In this document: positions 1 through 13,190 of the stretch, in pieces | Layout of the letters: each line of letters begins with the position of its first letter | Position numbering within the stretch: the first letter of the stretch is position 1 | DNA from: Pseudisothecium myosuroides | Taxonomy: Eukaryota; Streptophyta; Bryopsida; Hypnales; Lembophyllaceae | Length of the DNA: 64,000 nucleotides | NCBI GenBank assembly: GCA_951799445.1 | Contig: OX637291.1 | Span: 8,744,501 to 8,808,500 of the forward strand | Reading direction: 5' to 3' | The notes under the pieces: model-generated | What the model was told of the DNA's origin: nothing | The model's database searches: none | What the model saw: only the letters and a program-made list of their open reading frames with translations | Made by a program: the position numbers and the translations under genes

Positions 1-3000
1 GTATTGTCAGGTCTCAGATGGATGGATATTAGTCACTCTTAGTTTTTAGAGTTTTGTGCGGATTTAATTCAATATGTATCACAAAAGGCAATTTCAATAC
101 TTTGGCACCTTTCAAACTACTTGTTCTGAAACTTAAATTCATATTAAAGAGACATGACTTTCCTATAAGGGTGAAAACTAGTTTTGACCCTTGCTTGGGG
201 GAGAATTGGGCACATGAATTTTCTGTCTAAATCCATGTTATGGTGACAAAATAGAATGCGTTGTCGACTTGAAGTCATGTAATTTCAATTCTTACACTCT
301 TGTCAATCAACGCCTACCTGCCTACCATGTAGCTGCTAGAGTCAGGGATGGGATCCAATTTGTAGATTATGACACAATCATGTCATGATGGACTAAATCA
401 TAGGGGAGCTTTTTGGTTGCTAAGAGGGAGACCAAGAGTGCATTAGTCTAAATTAATTAACCCCGTGTTGAAGTGAATTCTTGTGGTGTTACTTGTAATT
501 CCTATTGGTATCAATTGTCAAGAAATTGTCATGGAGTTTTTTCTGATTTTTATTCAATATTGTAGAATAAAAGATCAATATTGAAAAATTTGCTGACAAG
601 CTTGAAAATGCTACTCTGGCATTATTCCAGTGTCTTAGATCTTCAAATGCTCTTTCAAAATGAATAAGTATGTACAATTTACATTGTATTGGAACAACAT
701 CAATTTCGTTAAATTTGCAAAATTGTTGTACAATCCTTCTATACACAATCAAGTCTAGCATGTTTTTGGCAACTTTAGAAAAAAGATCAATAAATCTCTA
801 GTTAGGCTGGGTGATTGTTTGGCCGTGCGTAGTAACTAGCTGTCAATCTTTGCGGGAGTTGGATATAAAATTAAACCTTTGCTTGCATCCTGGCTAAATC
901 GTGTTGCTCTCTCGGCCTTGCCGATTGCCTTGAATTGTGAGTTTTGATCTTAAATCACTTGGTGTTTCAGATCTTTGTCATTTATGTGGAGCAGTGTTAG
1001 ATCTTTGTCATTGGTCTAGAGGGGGACTCTCGGTATTCCTAGCTCACAAGATCAGTTTTTCAGCAATCTTCTTTAATTTTGGTGAAACTGAAATCGAGTC
1101 TCATTTGAAATAAAATATGACCTATCAAACTTAGGGACCTTCTTAACTTTGTGAAATAATAGTTATTTAATTTGAACAACACATGAGAAACGATCTTCTT
1201 TGATTTTGCTAAGCTAAAACAAGATCAATTCCATCTGCATTATTCAACTATCCATCTGAATATGATCAACCATATGTCTCATTAGCAAAACACTAGTCAA
1301 TCTTTTAGGATCCTACATACTTGGAAGCCCGCTACGAATATTTTTCCGTTGGTGGAAAACTAGCCAATGTAGGCTCGACTCTTCAAGCATTCCACTCCGT
1401 CTTGGATACCTACCGTTTCTCGAAGTTAGATAACTACAAGCACAAATTCCAAACACAAACTCAACAGTGAGGAGGCGTGCAAAAAGGCAAAGAAAAGTTT
1501 CAAACAAAAATGGTGGGGTCATATGGTAGCTACCACCATTGTTTATACCTATGTTACGGTTTGAGAAAATCAAATAAAGTAATCCCTAATCGATTGCCTA
1601 TGGCAAAGTTCTACAAGAGACATAAGCTCTCCTTTCCGGCCAAAAAAACAAACCAAGGTTACAATCCCAACCTCAATACCTAAGAAATCCCTCATAAAAC
1701 TTGTTGATAGCACTTGGGAGAAGGTGAGCAAGAAGCATAGAAGTGAGCAACAAGAGGATAGAGAGGTGGCGCCGCAACGGCAAAGGAGCAAAACTTTAGC
1801 TTTGAAAAGATAGGTTTGAGCGGCAAGGTGGGTAGAAAACTTGCGTAGGAGAAGTGAGCAGTGCGAAGAAGCTGGCGCCAATAGACAAGAATCCTTTCAA
1901 AAGTTAGGTTTGAACAGCAAGGTGGGTGGAAAGCTAGCGCTAGAGAAGCGAGGCAAGCCAACAAGAAGAATCCTAGATCATGAAGAGTTGCCGTAATAAT
2001 ATAGTGTGATCCTTGACATTATTAGAATTTTTTTTAGAAGAGTATTTAAGAAATAATAAAATTTAATAATTCAAAAAAAAAGCTTGGAGGTGAGTGGTGT
2101 CCCTTGTTTGAAAAATTCTTTGTATAATAAAAATTTTAAATGACTTTTAAGTGCCTAAAAATTATTATAATTGATTTATAAATTATACCATTCAATTCCT
2201 CTCAATGTCTTTTTTTATACTATGTTCCTATAACCTAAATAATAATAATAAAATTTCCTTCTTGTACATTAGAAAAATTAAGACACCACTCGTATCAGCA
2301 TTGTGAGTTGCTACCATCACTTTTATTTTGGGCAAAATTTCACCAGTACTAATAGAAACCAAAGTGTGCAATGATATCTTTCCAAATTCAATGCAATGGC
2401 ATGCTGCCTACATGACTCTAGAGCTACCCTGGGCGATACTCTAGAGCTATCTACATGACTCTAGTTCAAAATGATTCTTAACTGTATTTGAATTGACAAT
2501 ATGATAAATCTTGCTTCTTGCAAAATTAAAGGAAAGTATTAATTCAGTATTGATCTAATATTGTGCATGTCACTGTGTAGTTACTGCATTAATACAATAT
2601 ATTCTATGCAGCTAGCAATGGTTGAATCTAGCTAGTCGATCATTGATTATTGGACGGAGTATTTTAGAAGCAAAAAAATTTGAGTAAATTGATTAAAATG
2701 GGGGTATTTAAAATGGGGTATGAAATAAAGGGTATTTGTAGAGTAATTGAAAGAAACACTTGTCGATTGTGTTGCATATTCAATTTTGTATATTCCATTA
2801 CTTTGGCATGGCTTGAAACCAAAATCTATACTTGTCCTAGTTTGTGACTTGATAGAGTGAAATTACACCTTTGTAAAGGTATATGTCACAATTTTTGAAT
2901 TGTAGAATATCACCTATTTAATTAAATTGACATTAAGCACTCCTAACGATTTTTGGAGTATTTTCAATTTTTAGAAATTAAAAACTTTGGCAAATGTGTA

Positions 3001-3405
3001 GACCTTTAATAAAATGCAGCCTACAAAGATCAATCATAGAATAATTCTTTATATATGACAAATGAAATGTACAAAACTTCAAAAAAATTGGTACTTTGAT
3101 GCCCGTTTATGTGATTGCAAGTATCTATACTAATACCTTCTATGTGGGAGGGATTTCCGTATACAACTTTGTGAAGAATGATCTAATGAAGTTGAAATTT
3201 ATAGTGCACATGGATATGGCCAATTTGAACTTTTGTCTAATTTTTTTAATTATTTTAGAAATAATTTTAGTAGAAAAAAATTATTTTCAAAAGTCATCAT
3301 CCATTTGTGGTTTAAGGTTTGAATATACTATTGAGTATCCATCCTGAGAAATTTGGATTTGAAAATTTGAGGTGATGATCTTCTAATAGATTAATAGCTA
3401 TTGTA
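1..3405. other. Gene-free AT-rich DNA
   Basis: No credible exon is visible; open frames are short and use non-ATG starts. At about 1,765-1,960 there is a two-unit degenerate direct repeat. The units share GGCGCC and then AGGTTTGA(G/A)C(G/A)GCAAGG, with the second unit about 94-106 bp after the first. This patch is more GC-rich than its surroundings but has stops in every frame. The rest is low-complexity AT-rich sequence in which I see nothing definable. Confidence 0.5.
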
Positions 3406-3409
3406 TTAA

Positions 3410-3632
3410 CCCTTTATGTACAATACTAAGAATTCATGATTTTAAGTTGCGGACTTTGATTGATCATACTGTGAAAAAGATAATATGAATGGAAAATTTT
3501 ATTATATCATTAGCTTAAGTGAAGAACATTGCATGCATCAATTTAAATAAATAATTATTAAAATAAATAAAAATATCCAAATAAACATTCCAAATTGCTG
3601 AAAAAAATATGGGCTTCTTAGTCATTAAAGGG
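3410..3632. mobile_element. Short TTAA-flanked MITE (about 223 bp)
   Basis: The ends are CCCTTTA and TAAAGGG, directly bounded by TTAA at 3,406-3,409 and 3,633-3,636. The interior, read on the minus strand, resembles the two intronic segments at about 36.34-36.52 kb and 36.96-37.11 kb, sharing blocks such as ATGCA(A/T)(C/G)(G/T)TTCTTCACT and CACAG(C/T)ATGATCAAT. This makes it a low-copy non-autonomous family. It has no coding capacity. Confidence 0.6.
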
Positions 3633-4560
3633 TTAAGAAAAATTTAAATAGATAACTCTATGTTGTATAGAAGTCCACAAAATAATTAAGTTTCTTTTGG
3701 CATGCACATGGAAATATAAATAAAATGATTTTGGTGTTTCTTTAGTGTACCTCCATCTTGAGTTCATTGAGTTTATATTGACCGAATACTTTTTTTAATT
3801 TAATTCCAATTATTAGAAATGAATACATCAAAGTACTTATTTTCTTAATTTTTTATACTTTTTAGGTTCTCCTAGAAACTAGTTCTTCTAATTCTCCTAG
3901 AATATCATTTATTTGTTCTATGTTTGATCTTCCACAGGTAAAATCTTCCTAAAACCTTTAGTACTCATCTTAAAGGTCTAACATTTTTCAAATATTTTAA
4001 TGATTTCAAAAATATTTTCTAATCTTAAGATACTCTAAAAAATTGAATATTGGAGCAAAGCAGCAACAAATAGTACAAATGCTTCTTACAATCACTTATA
4101 CTAAAGTTAATAGAAAAAAAATTAAATTTAAAACAATATTTGACTATTTGTAACAATTCTATGAACTTAAGATGGCTATTCACTATAAGAAACACCAAAG
4201 TAACAAAAAAATTGGTACAAAACGCATACAAGAAGAAGCTCCCTTCAAGACAATATAAAATTATTTTCTTGCCAATGATAATTGAATTCAAGTTGAGGTA
4301 CACCAACTTTGAGCACTTCACGATGTCTTCAAGGAAAATTTCCACTCATAAATTCGTGATTACCACATTCAACGTTGTTAAGGTTGACAAACTTTATTAC
4401 ATGCCAAGACGTTCAACATCAATTAAGCTAACCTCACCCATGTCCCAAGCCAAATGCCGTCTGTTCGGTCTATTACATCGAAATCAAAGACAACACACTG
4501 AGGAAGATGACTTCAACTGAACACTAACTTTCACTAAAGTACGAGGTCCATAAATTGCTC

Positions 4561-4740
4561 ATTTAAGAGCTGAAACTAAATTTTGGGGAGGTGAAACGTC
4601 TTAAAATATTTTTCTAGTAATTTTCCTTGAAATACAAATGGAATTGGCATCTAACCCAAGTCATTTCATATTTTTTGGAGCTTTGTGGAATTATTTATAA
4701 ATTTTTGAAGTTAAAATGCAATGGTCACTAAAAGCATCCA
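4561..4740 (+). repeat. Dispersed repeat, copy 1
   Basis: This segment runs from ATTTAAGAGCTGA to GGTCACTAAAAGC. It matches, in inverted orientation, the segment at 11,832-12,005 along most of its length. Shared blocks include the (C/T)AACCCAAGT(C/T)(A/G)TTTCATATTTTTTGG stretch. Transposon termini are not clear, so the class is unknown. Confidence 0.6.
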
Positions 4741-6062
4741 CCTCCTCGAATGTGCACTATTTGTACATTGCTAAAGCAATGAGAAGTCAAAATATACTTC
4801 ATGAAATGGACGCTTTTAAAGCCCAAGCACTTTGTGGACCTCCCATCTTAGTGTCCATTTCAAAATCTTATGCATGATTGATACATAGTGGCACAAATAG
4901 TCAACTAAAGTGTGCCACAAATAGGATGGTTTACTTTATTACGATCTACACTAAATTTTTACATCATGTTTACATCTTTGTGTAGTTTTTTATTTGTGAC
5001 AATTTATCAAGGATTAAAGCAAACACACTTTTATACTATCCTGTTTTTTATAAGTTAGAAATGATATTTATAATTCAAACTTATCACTATATCTTTCAAT
5101 TCATTAGAATCTCTTTTGCCTAATATTGTTAACTTAGTTGCTTTTGGTGTTAAAAACTTGCAAAACTTGCAAACTTGCAATTCCTTTAAGGTAACAACAC
5201 CTAAATGCGTCCAAATAAGGTTTTGAGCATGGTTCTTATTATTAAGTTGTTAAAGATTTTGGTTGCATCTTGTTGGTGGTTGCGAGGGAATTTTAGATTC
5301 CCTTAGAATGCATTTTTTGGACTTTATATGAATAAACTATGAATTTTTCAAAGTGGTGAAAATAGGTGTATTTAAAATTGACCTTAGGCTCTTGTGCATG
5401 GGGCTATACATTTTAGAAGAGATTTAAGATGGGACGGTTTTACAAACAAGACACAATAGGTGTTGTTATATTTACTCTAGTGCAAATGCAACTAATAAGT
5501 GTAATTTTTTTGCATAACTATCAATTCAGTTGCATTCTTGTGTACAACATGGAAAATAATGTGGATCATTAACTATTCAAAAGAGGATTGGGAATGAGAA
5601 TACATACACATTCATTAGTTTATAGGCTCCACAATCCTGAATATAACATTATTAACCAATGCTACAAGGATCCTTTTTGCTCCCCACAAAAGCAAGCTTC
5701 TAGTACTTTGAAACTTCCCATCCAGCCAATGATTCTTTGTAGATTAAATTAAATTCACTCCTAAGGATTCACAAAGGGATAATCCCAATCTTCAAGGAGG
5801 AATGGTCTAGGTTGGTTAATAATGTTATGAACTCATGTCTCAATGAAAATTTGCTTGTAAAGAAAAATTACTGAAGGACAAGGCTTTATATTGTCTTGAC
5901 ATAAATTTGTACTACAAATTTTGTACTGCCATGTTGGGCTTTTGATGTCAAGTGTCTTATTCAATATATATCCAGTATACCGATATTGGACAACCCTCTT
6001 CAAATCTTATCAAATATCTTTGAAATGATAAAAATGTAAATGTTCAGAAAATGCTCTAGAAA

Positions 6063-6201
6063 TATACTAGTAGAAATTTTGGCTTTACAAACTAGAGAAA
6101 AATGCCTCCAAAGATCTAAAACTAGTCTAGTTTGTCAATATGTGGTGATTTCTTGTGGGACATTTTTTGGGTGTATTCGGTCACTGTTTCTACTAGTATA
6201 C
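6063..6201. mobile_element. Small CACTA-like MITE
   Basis: A perfect 14-bp inverted repeat, TATACTAGTAGAAA at 6,063-6,076 and its complement at 6,188-6,201, bounds about 139 bp. The core ACTAGTAGAAA is the same terminal motif found in the CACTA-type elements at 60,980 and 61,959. Here the first base is T rather than C, and a 3-bp target duplication is not obvious. Confidence 0.5.
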
Positions 6202-6423
6202 TTTTAGAATGAAACGAATTGCACCATTTAGTTGTCCATAGAAACTGTTAATTTTAGGTCTATTTTAAATCGAAGGTAAGCTTTTACGAGGATGTATACT
6301 TAGGCAAAGAATGTAAAGGGATTTGCTTACAATCCAATCACAATCAAGCATATTATAATCCGTCAAGAATAAAAAAGTCTACTATGGGCTTTTGGTAAAT
6401 TGAAGAAAGTTATGTGGACTTAA

Positions 6424-7502
6424 TCCCTAAAGTCCCCCAAGTCCCCCTAAAGTCCCCCAAATTGAAGAAAGTTATGCGCTCTTAGAATTTTGGGTAGGCT
6501 TATATGACCTCAATTTTTTACATAAGTTTGTGAAGCTTTTTTTGAAAAAAGAAAATCACATTAGATTTTTAGGAATATAATTTTTATATCAATTTGTGTC
6601 CAGGAGCAAAAATTATTCCGCCCTATGCCCCAAAAGCAATTCAATGGGCCAAAAAAAATAACAAAAAATTGAAATTTTTAAATTTGAGTTTTTTCTCAAA
6701 GATTATATTTTAGTCTACATGTGAAACTTTGATTCATTCTATTTGGATTAAAGATGTAAAAGTTATGGAGCTTCTTGTGATGACAACAATCATAGAAAAT
6801 CTTAAGAAAATAATGTATTGGAATTATTTTTTAATTCAATTTTTACAATTTTAAAAACAAACATTCTACAAAGTTAACTTTGATTGTTAGAACAATCTCA
6901 CTATTGGGACTAGTGTATTTCAATTCCATCTTAAAGCTATTAATGATTTAATTTCTCCTTTAATCTTGTACCTACTTCAATTTAACAATTCTTTTAAGAA
7001 TGAAAATCAAGTTGTTGTTTTTGTATATATTTTTTTCAAACCCTCCATTCAATTTTTCAATACAAAAAATTAGAAATTCAAAATTTGTAGTGCAAAATTT
7101 TAAATTAAGAGATTCGAAGTTTTATTATGTAGTCACTTAAGGAGCCCAAATTTTTGTTTTGAAAAATTGAATTCACAAACAATTCCTTTAAGTTATTTTT
7201 CCTAAAGATGCCTTGATTGCCTTCAAAACAAGACTTTTCATGCCTTTCACATCACTAATCCAAATGGAATGAATCAAAGCTTTCTAGAAAAGAGTATTTT
7301 ATTAAAAAAAATATTAAAATTAAATTGAATTTTGAATTAAAAAAAAATTCAATGCCGTTTCTTCAACATTTTGTATTTAGGAGGGTATAATTATTTCTCA
7401 CATATACAAATGAAATAAAAATTATATTCTCTCAAAGCCAGTATAATCCCTTATTTGCAATTACAATGACATCAAAGGGAGTTTTGGACCTATTCAAAAT
7501 CC
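6424..7502. mobile_element. Composite degenerate TTAA MITE
   Basis: TTAA lies at 6,420-6,423 and 7,503-7,506. From 6,424 to about 7,165 the sequence follows the forward orientation of the major TTAA family, including the ACAATCTCAC(T/C)ATTGGGA block and the AAATTTGTAGTGCAAAATTTT block. From about 7,195 onward it follows the same family in reverse (ATCCAAATGGAATGAATCAAAGC). It therefore looks like two copies joined tail to tail with deletion, or nested and rearranged. A short duplicated TAAAGTCCCCC motif sits at the left end. It is non-coding. Confidence 0.55.
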
Positions 7503-7506
7503 TTAA

Positions 7507-9944
7507 AAAATCATTCTAGGTTTTAGTTTTGAATATTTAGGGATTATACAAGGTATATGGTTATTTTAATAAGTGGTAAGATTGGACGATTCTTCATCCA
7601 TGAAATTTTGAATCCATTCCAAATGTAGATGGCCTTAACTTCTAAGTATTCAAACTAAGCATATTAGGACCACTTTTTAAAAATTATATTGAAAAACTAC
7701 ACCTACTTCAAAATATCTCTATTGTTGATTTATTTAGAGCATTTTGTCTTCTTTCCATTAATGTATTACACAAATATTTTCAAAGACTTCCACAATTACT
7801 ATTATTAGGAGGAAGTGAATTTTTTAAAACATTCACCATCTATTCAATGGATGATTGAAAATTTAGGGATTTATTTGAACCTAATTCTTATTAAATAAGA
7901 CCAAAATTGCATATTGAGATGCAAATTCATTCTATATCCAGAAACTTGTCAAGGCCCCAAAGCAACCTTTGGATGACTTTTTGTATCCAAAGATTATGAA
8001 AAAAAATCAATTTTCATCCACTTTTAGAGGGTTCAATGTTGCTTTGAGGAGTTGCTTGAACACATTTTCAATAGACAATGTTGAAACTCCTTCATATTGT
8101 TGTTGACTTTTTGTAAAACAAGATGCCATTAGTCCTTGGATCACCTTGATTATTTTGACATCTTCTAGCTTCTTGTTCTTCATTTGAAATTTATCCATTA
8201 AAACATATTTTTGAATTTGAGCCAAATTGATGAAATTAAGCAAGTCTAGTTTCAACTCCAATTTAAAATTTTGGAAATTCCTAAAATAGAATCATGCATT
8301 GCAATTTGAAATTTAGAAACATGCCTGTAGTTTGTTGATTTTGTGATCATAGAATTATACAACAACTTGATTTTCACCATTGCTGATGGTTTAAACTATA
8401 GTTTATACTCTGCACTATTCAAAAAGTTTAGACTTTTTGAGGGTATTTTGTATGAATTTTCTTCTCTTTTTTGTCAATAATTTGTAGCAATTTAAATTTT
8501 TCATTAAGAAAATCAACTCAAGGAGATCACTCCTTGTAATTTACGATATACATGCGAATTAAGAGGGTATTTGATGTGGGGCTATTTACCTTAATTATTG
8601 TATTTAAGATGACCGTATTTTTACATAAAAAGCTACGAGGAGCATGTTTTCAATTCACTATGTTTTTTATAAATTCATTCATGCGTTTTCTTAAGTGGGA
8701 TTACTACTGCATACACCATAAAATCAACAACAATCAATTCAATTCAAGTGCAATTGACCAAGTGGCAATTTTTAACTCCTAAAGGTCAAATGTTTGTTGA
8801 ATAGAAAATTGAAAATTTGGATAGGTTCCTATGAAGTCAATCTTGGTTGGATGTTTACAAAATTTTGACATAAGGTGTAAACATGTACAATCGGGTGCCC
8901 AAATCAAAAGTTATATTGAATGAATTTTTTTGGCACACCAAATAATTTGGACATCTTTGCGGCATTTTTTGCAAAAATGCTCATCAACTTTAGAAATTTG
9001 GCAATTGGCATGTATATAATTAATAAAATATGGCATACAACTGTCAAAAAAAAAATAGTTCTCAAATTGCATTCTAAGAAGAGTCAAACTTTGTTAGCTA
9101 TTATGGGATGGCTTTAAAAAAACACATTTTTTTCTAACTTCGAGCCCTATTATCTTGCAATTTGTGAAGTGAAAGTTCTTAAAAAAATTCCCCACATATT
9201 CCAAATGCTTGTCTCTAATTTTTAAACATTTGGATTTAAAATAAAACATTTCCTCATTCCACAAGAAATCATAAAAAAAAACTAATATATTGCCAATGCA
9301 CTTAATCTCCTTGCCTTGCTCCTAACATTGGAGGTTGATTTAATCAACGTATGCTAGACTCCATATTTGCTTTTGAAATTTTTCATGAGTAAAACTAGAA
9401 TCATATAATTATGAATGGTTAAAATCCTCATTTTTGTATATAACAAAATTTTACTCCAATAGGGCTCAAAGTTTGTTGACTCTATCTCACAAGAATGAAA
9501 AAAAGTTTTTTTTTCACTCTAAACATTACAATCTTTCAATTCATATGGTCTAATGGACTAGAATTGTTTCCATACATTGCCTTATTTGTTTAATACACTT
9601 TTGCATAGTTGGAATTTTTTTTAGTTAATTTTTAATTTTGGACAATGCATCAAAAACGGATAGTTTGGGACTTATAATTCCCTCTTCCAAAACAAATTTA
9701 CCATTGAACAATTCAAAAACCCCAGTGAAACTATTTTGTGAACATTCCATTTAATACAAGCGTGTTTAACAAATATGGCTATAGTTAAAGACTAAAAACT
9801 AAAGTTAAATGAACAATAAACTCCATCCTTGTATTGTATAGTTTTTAGTTCATTGAATCTACTAAGGTATTTAAACCTAGCTTTCTATTCATGCAATGTG
9901 ACAATTTTGCCACTTGTGGTTAATGTCTTACATTTATACTTAAA

Positions 9945-9946
<2 letters not shown>
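7507..9946. other. AT-rich intergenic DNA, nothing definable
   Basis: This stretch is about 70 percent A+T or more. No exon-like frame, tRNA or bounded repeat is recognisable. The 84-codon minus-strand frame at 8,007-8,261 has no coding-like composition and no recognised domain. Confidence 0.5.

Positions 9947-9983
<37 letters not shown>
9947..9983. repeat. (TA)n microsatellite
   Basis: An uninterrupted TA dinucleotide run of about 37 bp. Confidence 0.95.
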
Positions 9984-9987
<4 letters not shown>

Positions 9988-10702
9988 TCTAGTATTATTT
10001 AGAACTATATACTATGACACAATTTCAATTAACTATCCTTCATTGTAAATTTTCTTGACTATTTCCATTTTATCATCTACATGAAATTATTTGTCCACAG
10101 CTATATTCATCATATATTATGAAAATTTGCACAATCTCTACTCTATTGAGGCTAACTTATTAATAAAAATTCCTTCTACATGATGTTTTTACACAACCTA
10201 ATTTATATATATTAGAATATGTAGTATTTCATGGACCCTACTAGTAGCCCTACATATATATTATATAAAATTTCATTGCTTCAAATTAAATGGCCCCTGT
10301 CTTTTAACTCATGTAATTTTCTAAAAACCAATAGTGATCTCCCCGGGAAAATCAAGTTTCTAAAGACTTAACAAAACATGTGATTTCATCTTTGAAAAAT
10401 CAATAAAAAATTTAATTTATAAATAGACAAAAAAGAAAAGGAAAAAATATCATTTTAGAAAACCAGACAATACATTCAACCTTGGAGATCTGTTGAGGTC
10501 TCCAAATAAAACATGCCCCCCTATTTTGTAGTTGGTTTGAATATTGTATTTCCAAAATTTTCCTAGCTAATTATGAATCTTTGATTCCAAATATGAATTC
10601 AAAATTTTCCTCTATGATAAAGAAAAAATTCCAAAATTTTATCTAGGGACAAACTGGCAAACCAAATGAGTTAGTTTTCCTTCTATGGAAAATACATATT
10701 AA

Positions 10703-11619
10703 CCCTAAAGGACCGTTGTCCGTTCGGGGGACAAATGCGTTTTTGGGCAGGTACCTACGGGCTGAAATTTTGTTGTAATTTTTTGAAACTTTTTTTGAAG
10801 ATAGAAAAATTGATAAGCTTTGTGGGAATATAATTTTTTTCACAATTGGTGCCAGGGAACAAAAGTTATGACCAAATAAACTCAAAACAAAGGACGGGGG
10901 GCAGCAAAAAAAATTTGCAAAAATTTTAATTTTAATTTTAATTTTTTTTCTCTTGTAGATTATATTTTTGTATATCTGGAAAGCTTTGGTTCATTTCATT
11001 TGGATTTGTTATGAAAAAGTTATGGACATTCTTGTGTTTCGGGCAATTGGAGCATCTTCTTGAAAAAAATAACTTGTAGGATGCACTTCTGAATGCAATT
11101 TTTGCAATTTTTCAGAAAAATAAAATTTGCAAGGTTTAGTTTACTTGCTAGAACAATCTCACCATTGGGATTAGTGCATTTTAATTCCATCTAAAATATA
11201 TTAATATTTTAGATTTTCCTTCTATCTTGTACCTATTTCTACTTAACAATTTTTTTTTAGAATGATAATTAAGGTTTTTTGAATTTTTTTTCTTAGACTC
11301 TCAACTCAATTCTCCACTATAAAGATTGAAAACTCAAAACTCTGTAGTGCAAAAATTTTAAGTTAGAAATGTTCAAAGTCAAAAAATCTAGTCGCACAAT
11401 GTGCTGAAAAACTTGTTTTTTTACTTTAAACGCAAATATCTTGCAGTTTGTGTAGTCAAAAATTCTAAAAAAAATTCCACACACTCTCATACTAGTGAGG
11501 TATAAGATCCTACAGTTAGATTTGAAAAAAAAATAATTTTCACTTTTTTTTTCTTTTTGCTATAGAAATGGCGATTTCGAGTGTTTTTTGGCAGAAAAAA
11601 GGCCTTGGTCCTTTAGGGG
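10703..11619 (+). mobile_element. TTAA MITE, major family, copy A
   Basis: This 917-bp element is bounded by TTAA (10,699-10,702 and 11,620-11,623). Its left end is CCCTAAAGGACCGTTGTCC and its right end GGTCCTTTAGGGG. It is nearly co-linear with the copies at 23,468 and 63,072 throughout, including GGGCAGGTACCTACGGGCTG near the left end and ATAGAAATGGCGATTTCG near the right end. It encodes no protein. The TTAA target with CCC..GGG ends is the piggyBac pattern, also used by Sola3. Confidence 0.85.
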
Positions 11620-11831
11620 TTAAAGGATTTTGATGATCAAATTTGTAGGTTTTCATTTTAGAATCAATCTAGTTGATAGTTTTATCCCAAACAATACTAA
11701 ACAACTTACTAACTTGTCCTCTTAGTACATAAGATAGTATGCTCTAAAATTGACTATACTCTAAAAGTGATACAGAGGTACATTTTACTTTCTTCAAAAT
11801 ATCAATAGTGTACATTTCAAGAAGTGGTCGC

Positions 11832-12005
11832 TTTTAGTGACCACTGCATTTCAACTTCAAAAATTTGTAACTAATTCCACAAAGGTCCAAAAAATATGAA
11901 ACAACTTGGGTTGGATGCCGATTCCATTTTTCTTCCTACAAAAATTTACTAGAAATTGTTTCAAAGAACTAAGCTTCCCCATAAAATCAATCAGCTCTTA
12001 AATGG
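11832..12005 (-). repeat. Dispersed repeat, copy 2
   Basis: This is an inverted copy of 4,561-4,740 with moderate divergence. It is bracketed by two occurrences of the motif GGTCGCTTT (about 11,827 and 12,004), which could be remnants of the element's ends. Confidence 0.6.
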
Positions 12006-12052
12006 TCGCTTTAAGAGCAGACTACCTTATTATAAAATGAACTTACGGAGTA

Positions 12053-12288
12053 CAGTGCCCTCTAGAAAGTAAGGTTAACCCTTGTGACTATATTATGTGT
12101 TGATCTTTACACATTCTATAGTATATATTTAGAGTTACATGTTTCTATATGTCTAGGGCTTTCTACTAATGCAAAAAGACTGATCCATGATCTGCTTATG
12201 ATGTAGCAATGGCCATGTTTTCCCTTTGCATTTTTCTGTTTGTGCAAAAAACTTTGTAGAGGTTACCTTACTTTCTAGAGGGCGCTGT
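12053..12288. mobile_element. Tc1/mariner-type MITE (236 bp)
   Basis: The ends read CAGTGCCCTCTAGAAAGTAA on the left and the complement of CAGCGCCCTCTAGAAAGTAA on the right. The inverted repeats run about 28 bp with few mismatches. TA lies on both sides (12,051-12,052 and 12,289-12,290), the usual target duplication of Tc1/mariner elements. It is non-coding. Confidence 0.75.
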
Positions 12289-12419
12289 ACATGCATTGTG
12301 AAGTAAACATGATTTCTAAAAAAAAGTCTTTACATCGTTGATAAAAATATTCCTCCCTTGTAAAAAGTTTTCATCGTAAGTAATTTTGTACCACTCACTA
12401 ATAGGACAAACCAGGGTAG

Positions 12420-12745
12420 TCTGTGTAAGACATGCCCACGCCTAAGTTACTGCTCCATGGAAAAGCGGTGTTTCATTTGCCCTGCTGGCCTGCCCTTTCT
12501 TGACACGTCATTACGGGACCACGAATGCCTTCAGTGACCACGATGAATGAAAATCCACGTGTCAACTCCATGGCACCGTTGATTGGTTGGCTCTCCACAG
12601 ACTGTGAGGGACGGATAGGATTAAACCCGGTCCATTTTCCTACCTGGAGGTTAGTTTTGAGGGAGCTGGGAATTACCGACCCTCATCTGTTTGATCGACG
12701 GTTCCGTCCAGCCAGAGAGAGACATCTGGCAGTTTTAGTTTAAAT
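12420..12745. promoter_or_regulatory. GC-rich island with G-box
   Basis: This stretch is clearly richer in G+C than the DNA around it. It contains a CACGTG G-box at 12,556-12,561 in the context CCACGTGTC (an ABRE-like core), GACACGTCA at about 12,500 and a CCAAT-type motif (GATTGG). There is a 72-codon frame but no recognisable protein. It may be a relic promoter or a promoter fragment carried by a transposon. A functional role is not shown. Confidence 0.3.
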
Positions 12746-12771
12746 TTTTTTTTAAATAATTTTGCAATATT

Positions 12772-12873
12772 GAGGTCAAACTTTTTTGAAACGAACCAAA
12801 TTAATATTGACTGAAAGTGTAGGTTTTTATTGACTCCGTCCTTTTGTTTTGAAAGCCAGGTCCCCTCTATCCA
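12772..12873 (+). repeat. Direct repeat pair, copy 1
   Basis: This matches 14,128-14,245. Shared blocks are AACTTTTTTGAAACGAA, TTTTTATTGACTCCGTCC and CCCCTCTATCCATGGAGG. The two copies flank the large palindrome at 13.2-13.8 kb, so they could be remnants of one larger duplicated unit or of an element with direct terminal repeats. Confidence 0.65.
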
Positions 12874-13190
12874 TGGAGGCATAACATTCACCGGCTCTGC
12901 CCTCCCCCGAACGAAATGGTGTGGAATATATTGCACCATTTCAATCGAAGGATGAAATGGTGCAATATATTTCGCACCAAATCAGTAGTTACAAAGACTA
13001 TTGTCAATAATTGTAAAAGCTTAATTTGGTATCTGCGCCACGACTATACATTGCATGTAGTGGCAAATTAAAAATTTCCATGTAAAACTGAAAACTAAAC
13101 AATAGGAACTTTAAACAAAATGCTAATGGATTCATTGAGATTAATGATTTCAATGTTACTGTAGAATTACCGCACATCATTTGTGCATTG

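Noticed and set aside
197..212. GGGGGAGAATTGGGC resembling an LTR retrotransposon polypurine tract
   Set aside because: No TG start of an LTR follows, no direct terminal repeats and no pol frame are nearby.
1477..1964. Overlapping open frames on both strands near a GC-richer patch
   Set aside because: Frames conflict, lack domains and cross a degenerate direct repeat; no exon structure can be supported.
8007..8261. 84-codon minus-strand frame with Lys/Leu-rich product
   Set aside because: It sits in AT-rich intergenic DNA, has no recognised family, and such frames are expected by chance at this composition.
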